Of a stretch of DNA of 40,142 nucleotides, positions 1-9,294 are shown one piece after another. A program made the translations under genes and the position numbers. This DNA comes from Candidatus Liptonbacteria bacterium (GTDB lineage Bacteria > Patescibacteriota > Minisyncoccia > UBA6257 > 2-01-FULL-56-20): assembly GCA_016204335.1 (NCBI GenBank), contig JACQKU010000016.1:1-40142 (forward strand), given 5' to 3'. Position 1 is the first letter of the stretch. Each line of letters starts with the position of its first letter. A model generated the notes under the pieces. It saw only the letters and a list, made by a program, of their open reading frames with translations. It ran no database searches and was not told the origin of the DNA.

Positions 1-2
1 GG

Positions 3-356
3 GTCAGCCGCTCGCAGGTAAAAGTTGAACGGGTTATGGCGTGGGGATTGGTCGGCATCGGCGCGTATCTTTTTCAATATCTGCCCTTTAAGATGGCATT
101 CTGGGAAGGTTCAATTTTCCATGTCATGTGGAATGATATTGTAATGAGAACTTTGCCAAGCATAGCAGAGAGCGAAAAGATTGAAGAATTACTGAACATT
201 CAAGGGGGCACTGCCACCATTTTGCCGTGGATATTTATCGGGCTTATGGTCGGAGCGGTGATTATTTGGGACGCATTTGTTCAGCGCAAAAAGTTAACAC
301 CCCATACCATCGCTTCCAGCGAGCTACGGGGCAGGCAAAATCAAGTCATACAATGA
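3..356 (+). CDS. Hypothetical membrane protein, 3' part of a gene that enters from upstream (frame open from base 3)
   Basis: Open frame from the window edge to TGA at 354-356; two hydrophobic segments; stop overlaps the next ATG (ATGA). Confidence 0.5.
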   Translation, partial: VSRSQVKVERVMAWGLVGIGAYLFQYLPFKMAFWEGSIFHVMWNDIVMRTLPSIAESEKIEELLNIQGGTATILPWIFIGLMVGAVIIWDAFVQRKKLTPHTIASSELRGRQNQVIQ

Positions 357-523
357 ACACAAAGTTTTCAATAATCCAAGTCGCTTACGCCCACGAAGAA
401 GGGGCGACTACTGTAACCGCCGACAATACCCTCGGCCCCATTTTAGCGTTAGCAATTATCATCTTGGCCATAGTCGTAGCCAAGCGTATTAAAAGTAAAA
501 AAGAAAATAATTATGGAAAATAA
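353..523 (+). CDS. Small single-TM hypothetical protein (MNTKFSIIQVAYAHEEG...)
   Basis: Internal ATG of ORF 227..523, translationally coupled to the previous ORF, with a C-terminal hydrophobic helix. Confidence 0.45.
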   Translation: MNTKFSIIQVAYAHEEGATTVTADNTLGPILALAIIILAIVVAKRIKSKKENNYGK

Positions 524-782
524 AATTAACATGACCCTCGTTACTCGCGAGGGGTGCGTGCATTGCGCGCAAACAAAAGAGCTCTTAAAAAAGATACAGC
601 CCGAGTATCCCGATCTTGTCGTTGAAGAAATAGATATGACAACGCCGCAAGGGCAAGAACTCATCAGCAAATATGGCATTATGTCGAGTCCCGGGATCAT
701 AATTAACGGAGAGCTATTCTCTATGGGCGGAACGACAGAAAAAGAACTGAGGGCCGAACTCGCAAAATTAATCAAGAAATGA
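513..782 (+). CDS. Glutaredoxin/thioredoxin-like protein
   Basis: CxxC-type motif REGCVHCAQTKELL, later cis-Pro segment SSPGIIINGELF. Confidence 0.75.
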   Translation: MENKINMTLVTREGCVHCAQTKELLKKIQPEYPDLVVEEIDMTTPQGQELISKYGIMSSPGIIINGELFSMGGTTEKELRAELAKLIKK

Positions 783-851
783 CAATATCAACGCAGGCGG
801 GGTCCAGTCAGTTCCGTTCGGATATTTTCAAACAGACACCGCAGAAGAAAC

Positions 852-1103
852 TTATACAATCTCAAACACTTTCTTTTTTGACGAAAAACCGGAGACGAGA
901 CGGACGCGTGAGCGGGGTATGCCAAAGTGCCGGGCAAGAACTTTCACAATTGCTTCATTCGCCTTGCCGTCTCGTGGCGGTTCTTTAACTGCAACCGCGA
1001 AACTCGTTTCGCTTTTTTCTCCCCATAGGGTCGGCGAAGACGGACTTACTTGTTCGATTTTTTCCCTTTTAGAATTAGGTTTTGCCTTCACGAAAATTTT
1101 CAT
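852..1103 (-). CDS. DUF167 (YggU-like) family protein
   Basis: Sequence MKIFVKAKPNSKREK...AVKEPPRDGKANEAIVKVLARHFGIPRSRVRLVSG is characteristic of DUF167. Confidence 0.85.
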   Translation of the reverse strand: MKIFVKAKPNSKREKIEQVSPSSPTLWGEKSETSFAVAVKEPPRDGKANEAIVKVLARHFGIPRSRVRLVSGFSSKKKVFEIV

Positions 1104-1165
1104 ATTGGATTTATTCCTTATTCAATATAATCCATTTTCTCAATCTGTGCTATAATCTTCCAGTT

Positions 1166-2731
1166 ATGCCTCTTATTAAAAAACTTATTGCCAACAAAAT
1201 AGTCATCGGAATCGTCGCGGCGGCCATAGTCGGCATAGGTTCGTACAAATTTTTTTCTAAAAAACCTGCGCATCAGCTTATTTCTGTGTTGCGCGGCGAC
1301 ATCGCGGAACAGGTAATCGTCACCGGCAGTACGAAGCCGGTGCGGAATATCGACCTAGCGTTCGAACGGACGGGGAAAATCGTCCGCGTGAATTTCGGCG
1401 TGGGCGCGACTGTAAAAACCGGAGCGGTGCTTGCGGAACTCGGACATGGCGAACTCTCCGGACAATTGAAAGAAGCCGAAGCGAATGTCGCGGCGGCGCG
1501 CGCAAAACTTGACGCGCTGAAGCGCGGCGCTCGGCAGGAAGACATTCAGATTACCCGGACGCAGTTGAATAAAGCCGAGCAGGATTTGGCGAACGACTAC
1601 GACGGCGTGCTTTCGATTTTGAGCGATGCCTATTCGAAATCGGACGATGCGGTGCGGAATCAGGTAAGCGCTCTTTTTTCAAACGCCGATACGACAACGC
1701 CGCAACTTACTTTCGGCGTGAACGATTCACAGATGCAAATTGACCTGCAGGCTCAGCGCGCAACCGCGGGGATAGAATTGAACGCCTGGAAAAATGAAAT
1801 TGCCGCGCTGAATGCCGCGGCGCCGTCAAACTCCGCAAAAACTCTCGAACAGGGGCTCAAAAACGGACAATCCCATTTGGCGGTCGTTCTCGCGTTCCTC
1901 AATAAAACCATGGATGCGATTGTGGCGGCGCCGTCTTTAAGTTCGGCGACTGTCACCGCATACAAAACAAGCGTGACGACCGCGCGCGGGGAAGTGAATA
2001 CGGCAATCAATAATGTCAACGCGGGCAGTCAGGAAATTGCCTCGCAGAAATTCGTCGTGAATCAGAACAAAGACCAGTTGGCGTCCCAGACAGCAGGCTC
2101 AACCGCGGAAGATATACGCGCGCAGGAAGCGAGCGTGGCGCAAATGGAAGCGGGCGTGACCGTCGCTGAAGCGCAATTGAACCAGACGGTTATGATTTCT
2201 CCCATCAACGGAACCGTGACGAGGCAGGACGCGAAAGTCGGGGAAATCGCGGCGGCGAATAAATCGCTTGTTTCAGTCATTTCAGCCGACAATCTTGAAA
2301 TTGAAGTTAATATTCCCGAAGTTGACATCGTAAAAATTATTCTTCAAGACAAAGTCGATATTACGTTCGATGCGTTCCAGGGGGAAAAATTTTCCGGCAG
2401 AGTCGTAAAAATAGACCCGGCGGAAACAGTCGTCGACGGCGTCGTGAACTTCAAAGTGACGGTGGCGTTCGACAAGCCCGACGGGCGGATAAAAAGCGGA
2501 CTTACGGCGAATCTCGGCATAGAGACCGTGAAAAAATCGGGCGTCCTCATTTTGCCGCAGGTGGCAATCGTCCAGAACGACCGGGGCGCGTTCGTCAGAA
2601 AATACGAACGGGGGAGTACGAAGGATTATCCCGTGAAAATCGGAATCCGCGGACAGGACGGCAATGTGGAAATACTTTCCGGAGTGAGCGAGGGCGACAG
2701 CGTCGTGAATGTCGGAATCAAGGCACAATAA
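1166..2731 (+). CDS. HlyD/MacA-type efflux periplasmic adaptor subunit
   Basis: N-terminal TM, RGDIAEQVIVTGSTKPVRNIDLAFERTGKI, long coiled coil, C-terminal adaptor domain; followed by ABC ATPase and MacB permease. Start chosen at internal ATG (MPLIKKLIANK). Confidence 0.85.
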   Translation: MPLIKKLIANKIVIGIVAAAIVGIGSYKFFSKKPAHQLISVLRGDIAEQVIVTGSTKPVRNIDLAFERTGKIVRVNFGVGATVKTGAVLAELGHGELSGQLKEAEANVAAARAKLDALKRGARQEDIQITRTQLNKAEQDLANDYDGVLSILSDAYSKSDDAVRNQVSALFSNADTTTPQLTFGVNDSQMQIDLQAQRATAGIELNAWKNEIAALNAAAPSNSAKTLEQGLKNGQSHLAVVLAFLNKTMDAIVAAPSLSSATVTAYKTSVTTARGEVNTAINNVNAGSQEIASQKFVVNQNKDQLASQTAGSTAEDIRAQEASVAQMEAGVTVAEAQLNQTVMISPINGTVTRQDAKVGEIAAANKSLVSVISADNLEIEVNIPEVDIVKIILQDKVDITFDAFQGEKFSGRVVKIDPAETVVDGVVNFKVTVAFDKPDGRIKSGLTANLGIETVKKSGVLILPQVAIVQNDRGAFVRKYERGSTKDYPVKIGIRGQDGNVEILSGVSEGDSVVNVGIKAQ

Positions 2732-2819
2732 AAAGTTATTACGTTATTCGGTTATTAAGTTATTATGACAGGCTTAATAACTCAATAACCTATTTGCTTA
2801 ATAGCGGGTTCAAAAGATA

Positions 2820-3530
2820 ATGATCTCTCTTAAAAATCTCGGCAAAATTTATTCCGATGACGACACCGATACAACAGCGCTTCAGGATATTTCTTTCGAA
2901 ATCAAAAAAGGGGAATTTGTGTCCGTAATGGGGCCTTCGGGTTCGGGGAAATCAACGCTTCTCCATATTTTGAGTTTTCTCGACCGGCCTACCTCCGGCT
3001 CGTACACGTTTTCTGGAAAAAGCATCAATGATTTGAGCGATATCGAACTTGCCCGTATCCGAAACAAGGAAATGGGATTCGTGTTTCAGGCGTTCAATCT
3101 TCTTTCGCGCGCCTCGGTGTATGAAAACGTGGAGATGCCGCTTATTTATTCCGTTGACCTTCCGGCGGGCGAACGGGCGGAGCTTGTCCGCAAAGCGATT
3201 GAGGCAGTGGGACTGAAAGAAAAAACATTTGTTGAAGCCGGACGGCTCTCCGGCGGGCAGAAACAGCGCGTTGCAATCGCGCGCGCGCTCGTGAACGACC
3301 CAAATGTAATCTTTGCAGACGAGCCAACAGGGAATCTTGATTCCAAATCCGGCGCGCAGATTATGGAAATTCTCGACGACTTGCACAATGCCGGCCGCAC
3401 TATTATTTTAGTCACCCACGAGACATACACCGCGGAGTTCGCCGACCGGCGCATACAATTGAAAGACGGACTCGTCGAAGTCGATGAGGCGACGAAACAC
3501 GACGGAAACAGGAAAGAATTTTTTAAATAG
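2820..3530 (+). CDS. ABC transporter ATP-binding protein (LolD/MacB family)
   Basis: Walker A GPSGSGKST, signature LSGGQKQRVAIARAL, Walker B VIFADEPTGNLD. Confidence 0.95.
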   Translation: MISLKNLGKIYSDDDTDTTALQDISFEIKKGEFVSVMGPSGSGKSTLLHILSFLDRPTSGSYTFSGKSINDLSDIELARIRNKEMGFVFQAFNLLSRASVYENVEMPLIYSVDLPAGERAELVRKAIEAVGLKEKTFVEAGRLSGGQKQRVAIARALVNDPNVIFADEPTGNLDSKSGAQIMEILDDLHNAGRTIILVTHETYTAEFADRRIQLKDGLVEVDEATKHDGNRKEFFK

Positions 3531-3634
3531 AGTATCGATGCGAATATACTAATTTACTAATAATACGAATTAAAGCCCGGATTCATTAGTATAAATAGTA
3601 CCATTCGTATATTGGCCTCGATAAAAATAAAGAA

Positions 3635-4879
3635 ATGAAAATAAAAGATTCAATTCAAACAGCGACGCGGGGATTGAACCACGCGAAATTGCGTTCGCTT
3701 TTAACGATGCTCGGGATTGTCATCGGCATCGCGTCCGTGATTCTTCTGATGTCCATCGGTTCGTCGGCGCAGAGCTTGATTCTCGACCAGGTGAAAGGAA
3801 TCGGCTCAAATCTTATTTTCGTCGTGCCCGGAGCTACAAAGGGAAGCCGTTTCTCGTCGCCGGCATCCACGCAGGGCATTATCATAAAAACGCTGGTCGA
3901 GGGCGATGTGGACGCCCTCCGGCGTGAAGCGGTTGCCGCGAAGGTCACCGCCGAGGTGCGAGGCCAAGCGAAGGCCGTGTATGAAAATAACGACGCCACG
4001 GTTACATACGAAGGAATAACCGCCGAATTTTTTCCGATGAGAAATTTTTCCACCGTGAAAGGATTTTCCTTCACCAACAACGACGTCGCTTCGTTCAATC
4101 ACGTGGCGGTGCTGGGGCAGGCGATTGCAGAGACGCTTTTCGGCGACATTGATCCTGTCGGGAAATTATTCCGTTTGCGCGACGTGCAATTCCGAGTCAT
4201 CGGCGTTCTTGAAAAAAAAGGGCTGGGCCCGTTCGGCATTGACCAGGACGCTCTCGTTCTCATTCCGATTACGGTCGCGCGAAAACAGCTTCTCGGGATT
4301 GACTACTATAACGCCATCACGGTTCAGGCGAGCGACGCGTATAATATCGAGTTTGCAAAATCGAGAATCTCCGACGTGTTGCGGCAAAGCCACCGTATCA
4401 CGAATCCGGACAAAGACGATTTTACGATTCGCACACAGGAAGACGCGCTCTCCCTTCTCGGCAACATCACTTCAATTCTCAAAATATTTTTGACCGCCAT
4501 CGCTTCCATTTCACTTATCGTCGGCGGCATCGGCATTATGAACATTATGTTCGTGTCGGTCGTCGAACGGACGCGCGAAATCGGGCTGCGGAAGGCAGTC
4601 GGCGCGACAAACTCCGATATTTTGCAGCAATTCCTTTGGGAAGCGGTTATTCTTACGTTTATTGGAGGATTGGTCGGAATTTTTATCGGGTCGTTATTTA
4701 CCGTCCTTACTTATTTTGCCGTCACGCGGTTCGCCGGCATCGACTGGGTTTTTTCCCTGCCGATTTCGGCTGTTCTTCTCGCGGTCGCGGTCTCAACCGT
4801 CATCGGAGTCGTGTTCGGCATTTATCCGGCGTACCGGGCTTCGCGCTTGAATCCGACGGAGGCGTTGAGGTATGAGTAG
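3635..4879 (+). CDS. MacB/FtsX-family ABC transporter permease
   Basis: MLGIVIGIASVILLMSIGSSAQ N-terminus, C-terminal FtsX domain GGIGIMNIMFVSVVERTREIGLRKAVGA. Confidence 0.93.
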   Translation: MKIKDSIQTATRGLNHAKLRSLLTMLGIVIGIASVILLMSIGSSAQSLILDQVKGIGSNLIFVVPGATKGSRFSSPASTQGIIIKTLVEGDVDALRREAVAAKVTAEVRGQAKAVYENNDATVTYEGITAEFFPMRNFSTVKGFSFTNNDVASFNHVAVLGQAIAETLFGDIDPVGKLFRLRDVQFRVIGVLEKKGLGPFGIDQDALVLIPITVARKQLLGIDYYNAITVQASDAYNIEFAKSRISDVLRQSHRITNPDKDDFTIRTQEDALSLLGNITSILKIFLTAIASISLIVGGIGIMNIMFVSVVERTREIGLRKAVGATNSDILQQFLWEAVILTFIGGLVGIFIGSLFTVLTYFAVTRFAGIDWVFSLPISAVLLAVAVSTVIGVVFGIYPAYRASRLNPTEALRYE

Positions 4880-5216
4880 CGCTCGAATATCTTTTTCGGG
4901 AACCGGCGTCAAAATTTCTTTCCTTCGACAGTGAGCTCGGGACAGTCGAACTGCAGCGGAAATTTTTTGTTGCAATGATATTATGTATCACTATGATAAC
5001 TTACGATCGTAAGATATAATAGTAAGTGTTCGGTTGCGCAATTTTGACATACTGTTTCCGACGGCTCCTGCCACTATGCTATAGCGACTTAAGGAGACCA
5101 ATGCCGTCGAGACTCCGATAACTTCCCAAAAAAGATATCCTCGCGCTTATTGGGAGAAATTCTTTTCTAAGCGTGCGTAGGATTGGACGATGTTCGAACG
5201 GTGTTAATAGAGGTAA

Positions 5217-5750
5217 CTATTTCTTGAAATGGGTATATTCTTCAGGATACTCTATATCAAATTTTTCACATAACGCAGAGACAGCCTCCAAATATTTCTC
5301 CGGCCATTTATGTATCCAAGGGGCAAGGAACTTAACCTGATATTTAGGCAAGATACATCTCACGGTATGACCATTTATTGTCCCTGTTCCGGTCAAGGAT
5401 TCTGCCGGGTACATAATTCCTTTCACTATATTTCCTTTATCGTCATAAATAAATGCGTGAACATCAATTTCGTGTCCTTTATCATCGGCTAAAACAAAGT
5501 TCCATTGGCTATACTCTCTAACTTGTTTATATCCTTGCACGGTTAACACTTCGCGCAAGCTCGATACATCTTTCCATTGGATAGCAATATCTAAATCTTT
5601 ATGAGGTCGCAGCTGTTTGCCTAACAGCGCATCAACGCTCCATCCGCCGTCTACCCAAATTCCGATACCCATATTTTCCAGTTGGATATAAAAATCAACA
5701 ACATCTTTTGAGGTCATAAATTTTTCTAGAACAACTTTTTCTTCTGACAT
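5217..5750 (-). CDS. Nucleotidyltransferase of the aminoglycoside/lincosamide adenylyltransferase type
   Basis: Motif GIWVDGGWSVDALLGKQLRPHKDLDIAI resembles Lnu(A)/ANT(2'')-type nucleotidyltransferases. Confidence 0.7.
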   Translation of the reverse strand: MSEEKVVLEKFMTSKDVVDFYIQLENMGIGIWVDGGWSVDALLGKQLRPHKDLDIAIQWKDVSSLREVLTVQGYKQVREYSQWNFVLADDKGHEIDVHAFIYDDKGNIVKGIMYPAESLTGTGTINGHTVRCILPKYQVKFLAPWIHKWPEKYLEAVSALCEKFDIEYPEEYTHFKK

Positions 5751-5773
5751 TTTTTATTCTAGCGAAAGTTCTT

Positions 5774-5860
5774 TGGTGCCCGGGGTCGGGGTCGAACCGA
5801 CACGCTCTTGCGAGCGGCAGATCTTAAGTCTGCTGCGTCTGCCAATTTCGCCACCCGGGC
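5774..5860 (-). tRNA. tRNA-Leu (anticodon TAA), with encoded CCA
   Basis: Minus strand GCCCGGGTGGCGAAATTGGCAGACGC...CAGACTTAAGATCTG...GGTTCGACCCCGACCCCGGGCACCA; class II variable arm. Confidence 0.93.
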
Positions 5861-5866
5861 GCAGGT

Positions 5867-6064
5867 TTACTTTAACAGCTTGTCGATGAATTTTTCAAGC
5901 GGAGTTCGCCAGTCGGTTTCCAATTGAGAGTAAAGCAGCTTAATCAATTTTTCTTCTTCGCGAGATAACTTTTTCCCCGATAATTTTTTAAGCTTGCGAA
6001 AGATACGGCGGTCTTGAGGTTTGGACAAGACGTAAGGAGTTTTCGGTTTTGGAGGAAATTTCAT
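5867..6064 (-). CDS. Small basic hypothetical protein
   Basis: 65-aa ORF (MKFPPKPKTPYVLSKPQDRRIFRKLKKL...), between two tRNAs, coding-like composition. Confidence 0.5.
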   Translation of the reverse strand: MKFPPKPKTPYVLSKPQDRRIFRKLKKLSGKKLSREEEKLIKLLYSQLETDWRTPLEKFIDKLLK

Positions 6065-6070
6065 TGTTTG

Positions 6071-6142
6071 AGGCCTGGGCGGGAATCGAACCCGCGTATA
6101 AAGGTTTTGCAGACCTTCGCTTTACCACTTAGCAACCAGGCC
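6071..6142 (-). tRNA. tRNA-Cys (anticodon GCA)
   Basis: Minus strand GGCCTGG...GGTCTGCAAAACC...GGGTTCGATTCCCGCCCAGGCCT; U73 discriminator; no encoded CCA. Confidence 0.9.
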
Positions 6143-6144
6143 GT

Positions 6145-6480
6145 TCAGCTATTATCTTCCTCTAAGAGGGCTTTTTCAACTCCGGCGGCGTGCTCGGGGC
6201 CGCGGTCGAGTTCGAACCATATATTCGGCATCGGCCTGATGTTTAGTTTTTTGAAGAGCGCCGTTTGGAGGAAATTGCGCGCTTTATTGAGCGCGTTCAG
6301 CGCGTCTTTCGATTTTTCGGCGGGCCAGACGCTAATTCTCGTTTTCGCGGTTTCGAGTTTTTTGTCAACTTCGACTTCGGTGATGGTGACAAGAATATTC
6401 TCGAATTCCAATTCTCTCGCGATGATGCCGCTTAATTGTTCCCGTATTAATTTTCCGACTCGTTCCGGACGATGGTTCAT
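6145..6480 (-). CDS. rbfA: Ribosome-binding factor A
   Basis: MNHRPERVGKLIREQLSGIIARELEFENILVTITEVEVDKKLETAKTRISVWP typical of RbfA; adjacent to infB. Confidence 0.85.
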   Translation of the reverse strand: MNHRPERVGKLIREQLSGIIARELEFENILVTITEVEVDKKLETAKTRISVWPAEKSKDALNALNKARNFLQTALFKKLNIRPMPNIWFELDRGPEHAAGVEKALLEEDNS

Positions 6481-6599
6481 CCCGTTAGAGACAGGTCGCC
6501 TTGGGCGACCGTAAATAAGCCGGTTTTGCAACGCCGGACCTTTTTGCCTGCAAGTTGAAGTTTAGTTTGGAAATCATAGGCTGGTTGTCTCTAACTGGA
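6481..6599. repeat. Inverted-repeat hairpin element at the rbfA start codon
   Basis: CCCGTTAGAGACA (6481) pairs with TGTCTCTAACTGG (ends 6598); internal hairpin GGTCGCCTTGGGCGACC; flanked by TTCAT direct repeats at 6476-6480 and 6600-6604 (ATGAA on the gene strand). Confidence 0.7.
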
Positions 6600-6636
6600 T
6601 TCATTTTAGAAAGGCATCCGCCATTTTGGGGGGAAG

Positions 6637-6666
6637 GCAGGCGGTATGCTATAGCATACCGCCTGC
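6637..6666. terminator. Perfect 30-bp palindrome downstream of infB, possible terminator/REP-like hairpin
   Basis: GCAGGCGGTATGCTATAGCATACCGCCTGC is its own reverse complement. Confidence 0.6.
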
Positions 6667-6687
6667 TTATTTATGAAAAAGTGAATG

Positions 6688-8148
6688 TTATAACTTTGGT
6701 TTGGCTTGGATAAGAAGATTGTCGCCTGTTTTCAAAAGTATTTCCGAATTGACTAAAAGACCCGCTTCTTTGCCTTCGGTTACTTCGGTCGCGTCTTTTT
6801 TCTGCTGTTGAAGATTTAGCGTTCTGCCGGAGCCGACAATGATTCCGTCGCGCTCTATTTCAAAAACCGCTTTATTTTTGAAAACTCCGGATTCGACTTT
6901 GCCTCCCACAACCTGTTTCTGCGGGCTTGACTGGTTGAATACCGCGAGAATTTTCAAAATTCCCGTCGGCTTCGGCGCTTCGAGTTCTTTCAAAAATTCT
7001 TCGGCGGCTTTTAAAAGTTCGTAGATGATTTCCGAAGAAATGATTTTTATGCCGTTTATTTCCGCGAGATTTTTCGACGTTTTGTCGGCGCGGCTTTTGA
7101 ACGCGAGTATGATTGCCTTTGATGAAATCGCGAATTTCACGTCGTTGTCGTTCACGTCACCGACCGATTCACCGAGAACTCTGAGGACCGGTTTTTCTTT
7201 CGCTAAAGATTTGACGATTTCCGAAAGCGCTTCGAGCGAACCGCCGTCGGACGCTTTCAAAATCAAGCGGAGCCCGAGGAATTCTTCTCCGGGTTTTTCG
7301 CGTGGAGATGTTTTGGAAGATTCGCCTTGGACAGTTTCTTTCAACGCTTCAATCACGGAAAACGCTTCGCCGGCCTGCGGCAGTGTTTCAAATCCGATGA
7401 CGAGCGCCGGAGCAGACGGCGCGATTTCTTTAATCGGCTCGCCGAGAAAATTTTCAAGAATTTTTATTTTGCCTTGTATCGTTGGCGTAGAAATGAAATC
7501 GCCGGCGCGCAGAGTCCCGTTTTTTACTATCAACGTCGCTTCCAGGCCGCGCTGCCGGTCAACTTTCGCTTCGAGCACATAGCCGGTCGCGGGGGTCGCC
7601 GGTTCGCATGTCAGATGTTCCACTTCCGCCGTCAGGAGAATCAAATCCAGAAGTTCGTCAATGCCATCGCCGGTTTTCGCGGAAACCGGCTGGTAGCTTA
7701 TTTGTCCGCCGTACCCTTCGAGAAAAACGCCTGCGGCGGACAATTCGTTTTTTACGCGTTCGATGTCGGCATTCGGTTTGTCGGTTTTCGTAAGCGCCAC
7801 GACAAACGGCGTTTTTGTTTCTCCAAGGATTTTTACGGATTCTTTGGTTTGTGGTTTGATACCTTCGTCCGCGGCCACGACGAGAATCGCGAGGTCCGCG
7901 ATATTCGCTCCGCGCGAGCGCATTTTCATGAACGCTTCGTGTCCGGGCGTGTCTATAAATGTGATTAGTTTTTCATTATGTGTTACTTGATACGCGCCAA
8001 TAGATTGCGTAATGCCGCCGGCTTCGCGCGATGCGAGGGTTGTTTTTCTGATATAGTCGAGCAGAGTGGTTTTGCCGTGGTCGACGTGACCCATTACCAC
8101 AACGATAGGGGAACGATTTATTCTATTTCTATTCTGATTCTCAATCAT
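6688..8148 (-). CDS. infB: Translation initiation factor IF-2 (short form)
   Basis: PIVVVMGHVDHGKTTLLDYIRKT, IDTPGHEAF, TKTDKPNAD; domains II-IV present, long N-terminal region absent. Confidence 0.96.
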   Translation of the reverse strand: MIENQNRNRINRSPIVVVMGHVDHGKTTLLDYIRKTTLASREAGGITQSIGAYQVTHNEKLITFIDTPGHEAFMKMRSRGANIADLAILVVAADEGIKPQTKESVKILGETKTPFVVALTKTDKPNADIERVKNELSAAGVFLEGYGGQISYQPVSAKTGDGIDELLDLILLTAEVEHLTCEPATPATGYVLEAKVDRQRGLEATLIVKNGTLRAGDFISTPTIQGKIKILENFLGEPIKEIAPSAPALVIGFETLPQAGEAFSVIEALKETVQGESSKTSPREKPGEEFLGLRLILKASDGGSLEALSEIVKSLAKEKPVLRVLGESVGDVNDNDVKFAISSKAIILAFKSRADKTSKNLAEINGIKIISSEIIYELLKAAEEFLKELEAPKPTGILKILAVFNQSSPQKQVVGGKVESGVFKNKAVFEIERDGIIVGSGRTLNLQQQKKDATEVTEGKEAGLLVNSEILLKTGDNLLIQAKPKL

Positions 8149-8202
8149 TTTGGTCTTGTAAAGCTAACAGAAATCATGCATAATTACAAGAAATTTTAGT
8201 TT

Positions 8203-8291
8203 GGAGGCGTGTCTGAGTGGCTTAAAGAAGCGGTTTGCTAAACCGTTGTACGGGTAAAACCGTACCGAAGGTTCGAATCCTTCCGCCTCCG
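8203..8291 (+). tRNA. tRNA-Ser (anticodon GCT)
   Basis: GGAGGCGTGTCTGAGTGGC...GCGGTTTGCTAAACCG...GGTTCGAATCCTTCCGCCTCCG, long variable arm. Confidence 0.93.
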
Positions 8292-8338
8292 CAAACGTTT
8301 TTGCGGCTCTTTTCGATACTTTCCCGGAAATTTCCAAC

Positions 8339-8713
8339 ATGTCCAACAACAAAAAAAAGCGCGCCGTTATTTTTAATGTAGAAGGCGCGGTAGAGCGTGG
8401 AAATAAAAAGGGGAAGGAACTCGGATTCCCAACGGCGAATATTCCTTGCGATTCCTCAATACCGGGCGGCATCTACGCGGGAGAAGCGGTTTGGAACGGG
8501 AATATCTATCAAGCGGCGCTTTATAAGGAAGATAAGAAAGACATTGTCGAGGCGCATCTGCTCGATTTTTCAGGAGACCTTTACGGAGAAAAGCTGGCTG
8601 TTCTGGCGCATAAGAAAGTGAGGGATGTCAGAATGTTCGCAGAGAGAGAAGAACTCATCGCGGCTATTTTAAAAGACATCGCGGATATCAGAAAATTATG
8701 TTCACGGGAATAA
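8339..8713 (+). CDS. Riboflavin kinase-domain protein (RibF C-terminal-like)
   Basis: GNKKGKELGFPTANIPCDSSIPGGIYAGEAVW plus DLYGEKLAVLAHKKVRDVRMFAEREEL. Confidence 0.85.
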   Translation: MSNNKKKRAVIFNVEGAVERGNKKGKELGFPTANIPCDSSIPGGIYAGEAVWNGNIYQAALYKEDKKDIVEAHLLDFSGDLYGEKLAVLAHKKVRDVRMFAEREELIAAILKDIADIRKLCSRE

Positions 8714-9294
8714 TCGCGGCGCTGGGAAAAGTGCGGGATGCTTCGGCGCGCGGCGGAAGCGTTTACGTCCTGATTCAAAAGCCCGCGGGATGGAAAGTTA
8801 AAAAAGGAGAGAGTATCAGCGTTGACGGCATCTGCTCGACCGTGAAAGGCCTTCGCGGCAATTCATTCGAAGTGGAATATATGCCCGAGACGGTTAAAAA
8901 AACCGCCGCCAAACTTCTGAAGAAAGGGATGTGCGTGAATATGGAGCGCTCGCTTCGCCTAAACGACCGGCTCGACGGCCATCTGGTGCAGGGGCATGTG
9001 GATACGACCGGAGACATCAGGGAAATCGGGAAAATAGGTAATTCGGTTATTTTGAAAATCGGTTTTCCGGGTCGGTATAGGAAGTTTATCGCCGAGAAGG
9101 GCTCGATTTCCGTGAACGGCGTGAGTTTGACCGTCGTTGCCGGCGGCGGAAATTGGTTCACTGTTTCGCTCGTCAGCTACACGCTTGAGCATACGAATTT
9201 GCGTAATCTCAAAAAAGGAGATAAGGTCAATCTCGAAACGGATGTTCTCGCGCGTTATCTTCAGGCGCCGAGGAGTAATCGCGAATATCGCTAA
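8698..9294 (+). CDS. ribE: Riboflavin synthase (alpha chain)
   Basis: MFTGIIAALGKV start; two lumazine-binding repeats; DGHLVQGHVDTTG and VSLTVV...FTVSLVSYTLEHTNL. Confidence 0.93.
   Translation: MFTGIIAALGKVRDASARGGSVYVLIQKPAGWKVKKGESISVDGICSTVKGLRGNSFEVEYMPETVKKTAAKLLKKGMCVNMERSLRLNDRLDGHLVQGHVDTTGDIREIGKIGNSVILKIGFPGRYRKFIAEKGSISVNGVSLTVVAGGGNWFTVSLVSYTLEHTNLRNLKKGDKVNLETDVLARYLQAPRSNREYR

Noticed and set aside
2282-2728. Long antisense ORFs in the track (for example 2282..2728 -, 16198..16911 -, 21522..22514 +)
   Set aside because: They mirror well-supported genes on the other strand and encode no recognisable domains.
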